Below, piece by piece: positions 54,509-64,000 of a stretch of DNA of 64,000 nt. The stretch spans positions 53,329,907-53,393,906 of the forward strand of contig NC_090746.1 of assembly GCF_036898095.1 (NCBI RefSeq), read 5' to 3'. This DNA is from Palaemon carinicauda. Lineage: Eukaryota > Arthropoda > Malacostraca > Decapoda > Palaemonidae. Within the stretch, counting starts at the first letter, position 1; every line of letters starts with the position of its first letter. Position numbers and translations under genes: made by a program. A model generated the notes under the pieces. That model was not told the origin of the DNA and searched no databases. It worked only from the letters and a program-made list of their open reading frames with translations.

Positions 54509-54802
54509 CAAACACGCTTCACTAGTTAAACCAGTCTAATTTTAGCAGATCATTTACCGAGAAAGCATTTTTTATTAACTTAGCTCCTCTTTTCCTACTA
54601 GAAATTAATCATGTCTAATGCAGCTTTGGCTATTTTATAAACAACTTTCATATGAAAGTATCTTCACTTGTAAATTTTTCAAGGAATCAAGGCTGATCTT
54701 TCTTAAAAAATAAGGTTATTTACTATATTTACATTATATCCTTTCCAAAATGCAACTAAAGGTCACCTTCAAAATAAAACTTGGACATAGTTTAACACTT
54801 AC

Positions 54803-54900
54803 TTAATACCACAAATTGTGACGGAGAGATCAACTTCATCAACTGGTGTATAGAATTTAGGCAGCTGAGGTGTTTCTGGTACAAATAACCCATGAAGAGA
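54803..54900 (-). CDS. DPYD: DPYD exon: linker into FMN-binding barrel
   Basis: A 98-nt exon encoding SLHGLFVPETPQLPKFYTPV and DEVDLSVTICGIK, the linker and first strand of the DHOD-like alpha/beta barrel that binds FMN. Mammalian DPD has LPLFYTPIDLVDISVEM here. The acceptor is gttacag and the donor gtaagt. The following intron is 5 kb and holds an inverted-repeat element. Confidence 0.93.
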
Positions 54901-55065
54901 CTGTAACGAAAATTTAAATCCCTTATTCAATAAGCAAAAAATCTTTTACTCAATCAGTAAAAACTTCCCTAGCTCTACAGAACAAAACTTGTTAAAAAAT
55001 AATCCGCTCAGAAAAAAATAATTACTTGATACCTCATCATAAATACAGTACAAGAAAACATATAC

Positions 55066-55250
55066 CTGTAAATATTTATGAATATTCCATGCAGCAGTCT
55101 TGCCATCATTGACACTTTCCACAGTAGTCTCAGAAATTCCAGCAATATCACCACCACAGTACACTCCTGGCTCACTAGAGGCCATTGTTTTAGTATCGAC
55201 TTCTGGTTGTCCCCATCGATTAAATTTAAGAGGGGATAGAGCTGAGGCAA
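55066..55250 (-). CDS. DPYD: DPYD exon: end of FAD domain ([15 protein letters not shown])
   Basis: A 185-nt exon after tttcag encoding [24 protein letters not shown] and [21 protein letters not shown]. The GGD(I/V)AG motif binds FAD near its ribityl/phosphate part in this family. The VNDGK segment leads to the FMN domain. The donor is gtatat. Confidence 0.95.
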
Positions 55251-56490
55251 CTGAAACATTGAATCACATAAACATTTCAGTAAACATCATGACAGAACTA
55301 TTTTACATTTCTCTTCAACCAAATGAGAAAAAAACAAAAAACTCAACTTTCTCATTAAATGTACAGTAGCCTGCTGTATGGTATACAGTAAATTATATGA
55401 ATTACAAACTTCTCAATTAATACTAAATATGAATTGAGTGAATATGTTCAAAATTAAAAGAGAAAAATACTGAAATTTTAACAAATCTGAAGACAAATGA
55501 ATACTTAAATGGAATTTTTTTTATTTCTCTAATTACCTGTAAGTTAAGTAGCAATCAAGTTTTAAACAAAATTTCAATTAATCAAGATGCTGATGAAATA
55601 TTACCAAGATACCATAAAATAGTTAAAGATTGTATTGTATATTAATGGTCTTGCTCCTTATATATCTTTTCATATTCTATAATAAAGCTAGCAACGATAT
55701 CATTTAGGGTAACTATGATAGTGAGCGGTTTATGTAATTAAATTACAAATGTCTAGAGCTGACTCATTAATAATTTTTTATTAGAATGGGAATAAGAAAG
55801 CTTTCAGAACTTCAGAGCTGTTTCCTTTATAGTTTTGAATTAATGATAAATTACTAATACAGTAGTACCTTAGTTCATTTAATTCTATGTTATTAGGATT
55901 TTTTACCTGCTAAAAATTTATGAAGGCATGAATGTCAAAAAATCAATTTCATATTTTCAAAATTTAGTAAGAGTGCAATACACAGCAGATGTTGAAACCA
56001 ATTCAACACATGCTAGCCTTTTCTCTCAGTACAGTACTTTTTTTCTGCGTTTTGCAAGAAGTTATTGGCTTCCTATGATTATTTAGTGCAAGTATACCTA
56101 TGAATGATCAACATTTTGAACATAGTATGTATAATGTTACACCTACTAGTGTATGACAACGAACCACCAAATTCTCCATTACCAATGGAGTTTACCATGA
56201 ACATAGGGAACTTTTAAGCCTATTAAGGCAAGTCTCTTCAACAACATTTATATCAAAGTTTTAAGTTTTTATTTGGGTACCTCTTCTAATGTAATGCATT
56301 TTCCAGGTAAATCCCTTCAAATATAAAAAATCACATGCAATTCTGCTATGGGTTCTGTGCATTACCTATTGAATACCTTAAACATTGACTAACTATTTGT
56401 ATTTTTTTTAGATATCAGATCATAAACATTTTCAGAAAGCCAGACGCTGAAGTGCTACTGTAACACAGTACTTGAACTCTTCAAACTTAC
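55251..56490. other. DPYD intron, nothing recognised
   Basis: AT-rich intron of about 1.24 kb between the ISAFGS and [10 protein letters not shown] exons. No element or coding remnant seen. Confidence 0.5.
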
Positions 56491-56701
56491 TGTCATTGTC
56501 AGAAAGACCTGATCCAAAGGCTGAGATAATATAATCACACTTGAGCCTGACAATTTGATCATCATCCTCAATCCATGTTCCGTCTTCTGTCTGTTCCGTA
56601 CGGGCAAACTCCATCGCTGCCACACGACCATTCTTCATGATGACTTTGCGAGGAGAGAGGAAAGGAAGAAACTCGCACATCTCTTCACGTGCAAGTTCCA
56701 T
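56491..56701 (-). CDS. DPYD: DPYD exon: NADPH/FAD domain, [10 protein letters not shown] block
   Basis: A 211-nt exon encoding [20 protein letters not shown], then EFARTEQ, and ending at [12 protein letters not shown]. The [10 protein letters not shown] and ISAFGS blocks are characteristic of DPD. The donor is gtaagt. A 264-bp intron separates it from the NADPH-motif exon. The Met at its start is internal to the protein and is not a translation start. Confidence 0.95.
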
Positions 56702-56965
56702 CTGAGAGTAGAAAATTGCCCATTGATGTACAATTTGTAATTTTGCTTATCTTTAAATGTTTTTTCAAACAAAATCTAAGATGTGAAAATAGCAAAACAG
56801 TCATTAAGAATTAGCCTCAGTATAAAAAACTAATAAATATAGAGTAAACTATTAGACTGCAATGGATCTGAACATTATGACTACTGTAATAAAAATGATG
56901 ATGATAACTATAATACTGACAATCAATAATAATAGTTGTGAGAATAATAATTATTCCAATAATAC

Positions 56966-57135
56966 CTCCTCTGGCACAGCTCGAATATTGGTGAAGCCTT
57001 TCCTGAAGACAACGAACACACGTTTAGCACCGCACCGGAGGGCAGATGTAGCACAGTCAAAGGCAGTGTCACCAGCACCCAAAACTAGCACGATACCACG
57101 AACAGCTGGAAGCTGGGCCTTACATGCACACATTC
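56966..57135 (-). CDS. DPYD: DPYD exon: NADPH-binding Rossmann motif
   Basis: A 170-nt exon starting after tttgtag and ending gaggag/gtatta. It encodes [13 protein letters not shown] and then the glycine-rich [18 protein letters not shown] motif, which binds the NADPH dinucleotide in the DPD/glutamate synthase small-subunit family. [15 protein letters not shown] follows. Identity to vertebrate DPD is very high here. Confidence 0.96.
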
Positions 57136-57490
57136 CTACAAATTTTAGACAAAAGACAAAATAGATTAAGTAATACAGTGCATACATTAGAATACAGTTC
57201 TGTACACAAGAGAATATGATTTATGTATATTAATATTTCATTAAATAGGCTTATTAAGCAAACTAATTTATAACAAATCTTATGAAAGTAATATCTTAAT
57301 AAAATTGGCAAATTTCAGGATTTCCATGTTTCACGTAAAAAACAAAATATCCATAAAGACATCTAAACACAGTACGTAATTATTTTAGATAAAATTCAAA
57401 GGGTCAAAGTTATTTACTTTTCCCGTAACCTATAAATACACAAAAATCCTTAAGGTCTACCATCTATTCATAAATTAATTTTAAAATTAC

Positions 57491-57641
57491 CTGGTTTGCT
57501 GCCAGCAGTTACGAGAGGTAGGAAATCTTTACTTGTGTAGAAACCCATATCAATTGTCAAATCAGCAAATATGCCAATCTTTTTTGGTTGCGGCAGGCCA
57601 ATGCCAACAAAAATAGCTTCGTAGCCTTCTTCTTGAAGTCC
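57491..57641 (-). CDS. DPYD: DPYD exon: FAD/NADPH domain (GLP...[12 protein letters not shown])
   Basis: A 151-nt exon encoding [19 protein letters not shown] through [19 protein letters not shown]. The VGIGLP and FYTSKDFLP blocks are diagnostic of DPD. The acceptor is tttgcag and the donor is gtaatt. Ends in phase 1, completed by the next exon. Confidence 0.95.
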
Positions 57642-57984
57642 CTGCAAACATTAAAACCATTAATAGAAGCTACAGTGTCATGTGCTACATGTAATAGTTT
57701 TGCTACAATTGTTGAAAATTTAGATTTTTTAAATCTAAAAAAAAAAAAAAAAAAAATTTAGGATATAGCTTTATTCAAAAATACTTTTTCAATTTTTCAA
57801 ATAAGGTCAATAGCACAAAGTCTTTCATCATAATTGAAATATCTCACAGATGACCAACCATTAGGAAAATACAGTGCGTATTTCACTGTTTGGGTCAACA
57901 GTGGTGAATGCAATGGAATTTTTTAAAAATGAGCTAAATTGTCTCCTTCATATTCCCTAGTTTCTTGACCACACATAATTATTA

Positions 57985-58085
57985 CTATTATTATTACTAG
58001 AAAACCAACAAACATAGTTGGAAAAGCAGAATGCTACAAGCCCAAGGTCTCTCCAACAGTGAAAGCAATCCAGTTTGGAAAGGAA
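57985..58085 (-). repeat. Dispersed repeat, second copy in DPYD intron
   Basis: Reverse-complement counterpart of the repeat at 6430-6505, next to an ATT-rich simple repeat (57975-57998). Lies in the 57642-60137 intron. Confidence 0.55.
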
Positions 58086-58128
58086 ATTGAGAACTAATGA
58101 ATAAACTATGAGAAAAATATATACAGTA

Positions 58129-58564
<436 letters not shown>

Positions 58565-60137
58565 GTTTTGCCAAAAGACTTTCCAAAATTTTAGATAATG
58601 TGGGAGTTATGAAAACTGGGTGGTAATTGGTAAGGCTACTTGATGGAGTAACATAACCAATTCTCCAAGTAAAAAATGAACTGTTCTTGAAAACTTACAT
58701 AAATAACATACAAATTAGTAATTAAGAAATCATGTCTTCGGAAAAAAAAAGTTATAGTACAATTAAGGTTAACACCTCCATAAGCATCAAGGTCCTGTAC
58801 ATATGTTTCAATTTCACAGAACCAAAAAGCTCAACTAATTAGTTTAACTACAGGGAAACAGTTATGAGGAAGATTGAGTCTCTCATTACTCTGCTTACTG
58901 TCAAACACTTCAACCAAAAGACTTGCCTTTTCCCTTGGACAGTGGGTGTCAGAGCAAACTGGTTTAAGTAAACGAGGACTTGTTAAGTCTACACCAAATA
59001 ATGCACATTTAAGGGTAGCCTACCATTTATGTTCCTGAGTCGTACCAGAGAGGATTTCTTTTATGGTCAAATTGTATTCATTTTCATTTGAAACAAACTC
59101 CCTGAACAACAGTTCTTGACATAGTATAAATATTCTAAGTAAAATCTGAGCTATTACTTTTCCTGAGATGATAAGCTTCCTGTTTCCCTAAACCAGGGTT
59201 TTTCCTTAATTCAGTATTAATATGAAAAGGAATTTGTCTATCAATTACTTTTTGTTGATCAGATTTCATTTAAGAGAGCAATAGTCTTAAATTATTTAAA
59301 CAATTGTGACCAGTTCAAATGCAAAACATCACTCAAATATATCTCACATTAGTATAACATGTTAGGGACATACTGCTCAATCTTCATTACTAACAAAGCC
59401 AAGATATGATAAGACGTCCCACCTGGAAGACTAACCTTGCTTGTTATAACACCAAGGGAATTGGTACATACTAAGGCCAAGCAGTTAATACAATTGTAAG
59501 TGGTCTCCATTTTTATTTCCTCACAGCCTTATTTAGAAGCAAAGTTCATAGTTCTTTAGCTCCGTAGGAGAATCAGAATTTAACCATATTCTAGGGGCAC
59601 ATTAAAATCACCAACAAGCACAACAGAGGACTTCATATCATATTCTTGTATCTGAGCTAAAGAGGTAAGAAAACAATCCAAAATAGATTCATCCGTGTCT
59701 GGATTCCAATAAATGGAAAGCAAAAGTTGTTATACCTGCTACACGCTTTTATGACCTGAATCTCGTGACATCCACATTACTAGCAAAGTCTATGAGAAGC
59801 AGGGTATTCAGTCCTGACATACACCCACTCTCTTCCACTAGGAATCACATCCCTTTTCAAAATTATTGGTTGCTTAAAACCTGGATTAAGCAGTTCAAAT
59901 GAGTAAATCTTTTGAGAAACCAAAGTGTTTTTTTAACATAATATCATAAAATCTAGAGGCAATTGTAAGTCTAATATTGCCATGTAGTCCGCAAATACAG
60001 TATAGTATTGCAATAAAGAGACAACACGACACTGGCACTGTCTGGGATGCACAGGTCCTGGATTTTGCTAAATTTTAATGAATAAGAATTATAAACAATG
60101 AATATGGAAAAACATCACAGATTCCTCCATAAATTAC

Positions 60138-60364
60138 CTTGATGGAGATGTCTTTCATGGAAAGCTGACGTCCGTGGTGGACCTTGACTCCCAGATCCTT
60201 CATGAGATCAACTTCAAACTTGACGACTTCGTAAGGAAGACGGTACTGGGGAATCTCGGATGAACTCAGGCCACCAACATATTCCCTTTTCTCGAAGACA
60301 TCAATGTTGTCATACCCCAGACGAGCAAGGAAGGTGCCGCATGATATGGAGGCTGGACCACATC
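60138..60364 (-). CDS. DPYD: DPYD exon: FAD-binding segment (GCGPASIS loop)
   Basis: A 227-nt exon starting after tgtgcag and ending at atcaag/gtaatt. It completes the dinucleotide-binding loop as GCGPASISC; mammalian DPD has GAGPASISC, so one loop residue is Cys instead of Ala. It continues through the [20 protein letters not shown] segment, which contacts FAD, and the [12 protein letters not shown] segment. The match to the family is close along the whole exon. It ends in phase 0. Confidence 0.95.
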
Positions 60365-61377
60365 CTGCACACAAAACAGAAATGCTAATTTTTGTCTTTT
60401 CTTACATGTCACTGAAACTACAAGGGAACTGGATTCTGAAATTTTCCACCATAAAAGAAAGATAAAAAGGCACAAAAGATTGTCCCCTTCTACTTGAATG
60501 AGTGTTGTGTAACTATGAATCTTGTGAAAAATTAAAATATAAAACTTTGATTATAAATACAAGACAATAGAGGAAATATTAAAGAAATAAACATTTAAAA
60601 GAAAAATAAATACTTCCAATACAAAAGTATGCAGAATATTAAAATATAAGTTTCACTTGGATAAAAGTCCTGATAACATAAGCAAACTCATGGTTCAACC
60701 CATAAATTTCACGATGAGAAAGGAAAAAGTTATAAGAATAGGACTGACTCATACATTACACAAACATGACTGATTCCAATAAAAATCATTATGAAACTTC
60801 ACTATCACTAAACATATCAACAGCCATAAAAGGCTTTCAACACTAATAATATACTGTAAGATTGCATATCAAATCATCTATAGTATTTGAAATGTTGTGT
60901 GTATTCGTATGTATTCTTGTATAAGTAACACCTAGGTGTACTGAACTATGCTGACTGTATTTGTATTTACTAATACTTTTCTATGATCTGTCTGTGTAAT
61001 TAGTTTTCAGGTCATCAAGAAGCAAAGACAAATATAAGATTAGAATAAGCTAAAGCTGTCCGATAAAAAAATATCAATGCTGTTTGCTAAAAATACAGTA
61101 AAAGATACTGCAAAATAATATGACAAATTCGGAGATTTGTATTTTTCTCAAACTAATACAAACTTGTAGTTATTTATGTGGATTATCCTTCGGCAAAGAT
61201 GGAAGGTACTCATTAGACTAAAAGTGCAAGATGACAACCATGCCTAATAACCTAAGTGGGTAGGCAGGGGGTGGCTGGGGGATACCCAGCCACCTATATA
61301 TACTCTCACAGCTGTGAGGTATGTCACTTTTTGATTGCAGGCAGGACTTACTGGGGGACAGGTGATGACGGGCCAAT

Positions 61378-61492
61378 TTATATAAATAACTACAGGTTTG
61401 TATTAGTTGGGGAAAATTACAAATTATCTCCAAATTTGTTATTTGTTCCCATACTAAAAAAAACTTACGTTATTCATGTGGATGATTCACTC
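61378..61492 (-). repeat. ICR of DIRS copy 4
   Basis: ATAAATAACTACAGGTTTGT...ATCTCCAAATTTGT complements the 61123 end (ACAAATTCGGAGATTTGTAT...). TTATTTGTTCCCATACTA...CATGTGGATGATTC complements the 63231 end. Imperfect because of age. Confidence 0.75.
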
Positions 61493-62039
61493 TCAGGAGA
61501 ATGAAGTCATATTTGTAGCATGGACATTGACCCAGGTTTACCTAGTACAGTAAATGACGGTGGCCTAGGGGAAATATTGCCACCTCGCTAACAATAGAAA
61601 GTGAGTATGATAGCGGCCTGAGCAATTCAATTGTCGTGAGAGATATCGTATGAACGTCTATGGAAGTACATTGCGAGTTTATAAATAGGATATAAACAAA
61701 GACGTTTCCCATTGACTACCTTGTGGTAAGCAATGGGGACGTGGACAATATATTAAATTTATGACTATACTAGGCTACACAAGGTAAGTGATTCTTACCT
61801 GGAGAGGTTAAAACCAGATTGCAGAGGGGCCCACAGTGCTGTACCTTAAGGGAGGGGAAGATGAAGAAAGGAAAATGCCAGACATACTCTCATTCATCCC
61901 AGACTTAACCCGGAAAACCAATGCGCTCAACCATCTGCTACTTATCCAACAAGGATCTCGAGGTACTCTTGAACCATTTGTTGAGCAGCCACCACAGTAC
62001 CAATAGCAAACATGTCGAGCCTCCCGTGGGACACGTCTT

Positions 62040-62737
62040 TTAGATAGTAAGCTCTGAACGTAGTTTGACGTTTCCACACGCCAGCTTGTAATGCCTACAA
62101 CACACGGAAAAGTTGCGCTTGAATGCCAGGGATGTACTGATGCCCCTGACATCATGAGCTCTAGGTCTTCGAGCCGAAGGAGGATCAGGATTTAGAGCTC
62201 TTTCAATGATTTGACGTATCCAAGATGAGATGGTGTTTTTAGTGATCCTCCTCTTAACCATGTCGAACTAACAAAAAGAGATGTTATTCGGGGTCATGTT
62301 GCTGCAGTGTGTTTAAGATATCTCCAACTTCTCTCTGGGCTTAGTAAAAATTGATCTGGGTCATTGGTTACAGAACATAGACTGATAACAATCTCAAAGG
62401 GCCTGAATCTAGGATCCAGTACCCCCCGAATTTTCAGTCTTTGCAATAAACTCGGGGATGAAGCCTAGTGTCACTTCCCCTCATCCCCTTGAATGGGCAA
62501 TGTCATGGGAGAGGTCATGCAGTTCACTCTCTTTTTCGAAGCTAAAGCGAGCAGAAACGCCGTCTTCAAAGTGATATTTTGATCAGTTGCACGCCCTAAT
62601 GGTTCGTAAGGAGGTCCTTTTAGGGATCTCAAACTGTGAACCAAGTTCCAAGGAGGAAGCCTGATCTCTGACTGAGGGCAAGGGATCTCATAACTCTGTA
62701 TGAGTAAAGAAAGCTCCAACGATGAAGAAATATTCAC
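62040..62737 (-). pseudogene. Tyrosine recombinase remnants of DIRS copy 4
   Basis: Minus-strand 62737-62471: PPWNLVHSLRSLKGPPYEPL, TDQNITLKTAFLLALASKKR (aligns with PSWNLDVVLKFL and TLKTLFLVCLATAKRVSE of other copies, first catalytic Arg). Minus-strand 62261-62040: ISSWIRQIIERA, RAHDVRGISTSLAFKRNFSV (His-x-x-Arg motif conserved). The Tyr region is lost to a frameshift. Confidence 0.8.
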
Positions 62738-63356
62738 TCTGTCACAGGGCGAACCCTGCTCGCATCAATGCCCTCTACACGTTCTGTCTGTCTGTCAGAT
62801 TGCCTTACCATTGTGTAAGACATGGGCTCTTGCCTTAGGCAACCCGTAAACTACACATTGGACACTAAAGAGAGCAAGTTGGTATCCACTGAAGACATGA
62901 AGGTACACACCGAGCACCCTCTCGCCCAGGATACGTCGGCATGAGGACATCAAGAAGAAGTACAAGCACACCTTAAAAGTGAAAACAAAATATCAAAAAG
63001 TCCAATGGCAGCCTTTGGAGGAGAGAGAGGAGAACTCCCCTCCCAACAAGCCAAAAGAGAAGTGACATTGCTCACACTTGTGAGAGCATATCAGGCGGCT
63101 GGGTACTCCCCCAGCCACCCCCTGCCTAATCAACTTGACACCTCACACTTTTAGTCTAATGGCTACTTCCCAGCTTTGCCAAAAGATAATCTACACAAAT
63201 GATGTAAGGTTTGTTAGTATAGGAACAAATATACAGTACATATTTGTACACTAAGCTGTTAGGCAGTGAAAGTTGTGAAAGTTGTATGAAAAAATTCAAT
63301 GGATAAAATTTATATTAATAACTTGCTTAACAATTTTTTTTTATACTAAAGTACTG

Positions 63357-63380
63357 TTTTTTTTTTTTTTTTTTTTTTTT
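63357..63380 (+). repeat. Poly(T) tract
   Basis: About 23 consecutive T residues in the DPYD intron just right of DIRS copy 4. Confidence 0.88.
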
Positions 63381-63692
63381 GTAATTCTGAAACTAGATAG
63401 TCATACTTTACATTACTCATAAATCATATTAATGAAACAAACATCAAGTACCAAAATGACATGTTAAATTTACTCAAATACAAGAGTTTATATATATTTG
63501 CTAAAAAATAAATCTGGTAAAATAAAGTACAGCATTGAATATTTTTGTACTATGCAAAATTAAAACAACTACAATATACTTAACTTTCTTCTCGATTAGC
63601 GTATCCTAACTCAAATGTGCAACAAACTTCATTCTATCACATTTTTTCTTACCTAATATGATTACATACTGGAAAAATAAGTTGCAACTAAC

Positions 63693-63783
63693 CTATGAGG
63701 GCAATCTTAGCAGCATAGCTTTCGGGGAGGTCCTTGGGGAGATCAGGAGAGCGAATCTGTGGGATGTCCATCTGACGGAAGAT
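63693..63783 (-). CDS. DPYD: DPYD exon (first in window): start of FAD-binding domain
   Basis: A 91-nt exon encoding about 30 residues, from IFRQMDIPQI to AKIALI, which aligns with roughly residues 167-196 of mammalian DPD. It carries the first beta-strand leading into the FAD dinucleotide-binding loop. The loop glycine codon is split across the next junction. The acceptor is ...ttccaag and the donor is gttagt. It is followed by a 3.3-kb intron containing a DIRS relic. Upstream exons are outside the window. Confidence 0.9.
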
Positions 63784-64000
63784 CTTGGAAGGCAAGAGAG
63801 AAAAGAACATCAAAATAATGGACATCAATTGATATAGGCTAATGCAATCCAGCTTAAAATTAAAATCTTTTTTATTCTCCTATGGTTCTTCATCCATATC
63901 AAATTATGAATAATTCTACATTGGATCTACCCTTAATGAGTTCTATATGTAATTCACATAATTTGTGGACAAGTAGGTGTCGGAGTTAAAAATAGTACAA

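Larger units (their letters stand above)
61123..63231 (-). mobile_element. DIRS-like copy 4, internally deleted old relic
   Basis: A 2.1-kb element. Inverted ends: 61160-61310 (GGTAGGCAGGGGGTGGCTGG...) and 63090-63200 (CCAGCCACCCCCTGCCTAA...). An ICR lies at 61378-61492. The inside keeps only diverged tyrosine recombinase fragments on the minus strand; gag and RT are gone. Located in the DPYD intron between the first two exons in the window, in the gene's orientation. A fourth terminal-repeat family. Confidence 0.78.

Noticed and set aside
55100..55369. Plus-strand open frames opposite DPYD exons (e.g. 55100-55369, 56862-57164)
   Set aside because: Antisense shadows of conserved exons with matching exon boundaries on the minus strand.

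Overview
The window comes from an animal nuclear genome that is AT-rich and full of transposons, most likely a decapod crustacean. Three things point there: a split gene with GT-AG introns, several DIRS-type tyrosine-recombinase retrotransposons (a class reported as common in Decapoda), and many long (TA)n arrays. The species cannot be named from the sequence.

The only host gene recognised is DPYD, dihydropyrimidine dehydrogenase (NADP+), on the minus strand. Seventeen consecutive exons run from 63783 down to the stop codon at 7713. Their phases join without error into 2,616 nt (871 residues plus stop). The N-terminal exons, about the first 165 residues, lie beyond the right edge. FAD, NADPH, FMN and C-terminal 4Fe-4S segments and the catalytic Cys are all present. 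One intron begins with GC instead of GT.

The rest is mostly transposon sequence inside the introns or downstream of the gene. From left to right: (a) 1-5303, a decayed minus-strand DIRS copy downstream of DPYD; (b) 5304-7712, 3' flank; (c) 8208-33685, a 25.5-kb intron with a relic at 9.6-11.1 kb and a minus-strand CR1-like LINE that is cut by an intact DIRS (11291-17775) and by a 4.5-kb TTAA-flanked element (18435-22917), the latter holding a Tigger element (20522-21952). A third DIRS copy on the minus strand (23376-30882) splits a 37-bp minisatellite and is itself hit by a Tigger-type MITE (29490-30263); (d) 34204-42732, an intron with a second Tigger-type MITE (34715-41865) that contains a second intact DIRS (35303-41731); (e) 45790-49337, an intron with an autonomous-type but dead Tigger (46536-48843); (f) 49757-54802, an intron with an unclassified inverted-repeat element whose right end is in a near-perfect 352-bp tandem duplication; (g) 57642-60137, an intron with long (TA)n arrays; (h) 60365-63692, an intron with a 2.1-kb internally deleted DIRS relic.

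The DIRS copies show how this class works. ORF1 (gag-like), ORF2 (reverse transcriptase, RNase H, Dam-methyltransferase-like domain) and ORF3 (tyrosine recombinase) overlap. Inverted terminal repeats bound each element. An internal complementary region near the right end is the reverse complement of the two outer ends joined together. Two DIRS insertions, plus the TTAA element, can be checked against the interrupted host sequence: removing the insert restores a LINE reading frame or a 37-bp repeat. I found no convincing non-transposon novel system. The most informative features are the nested insertion record and the unusual DIRS coding features.
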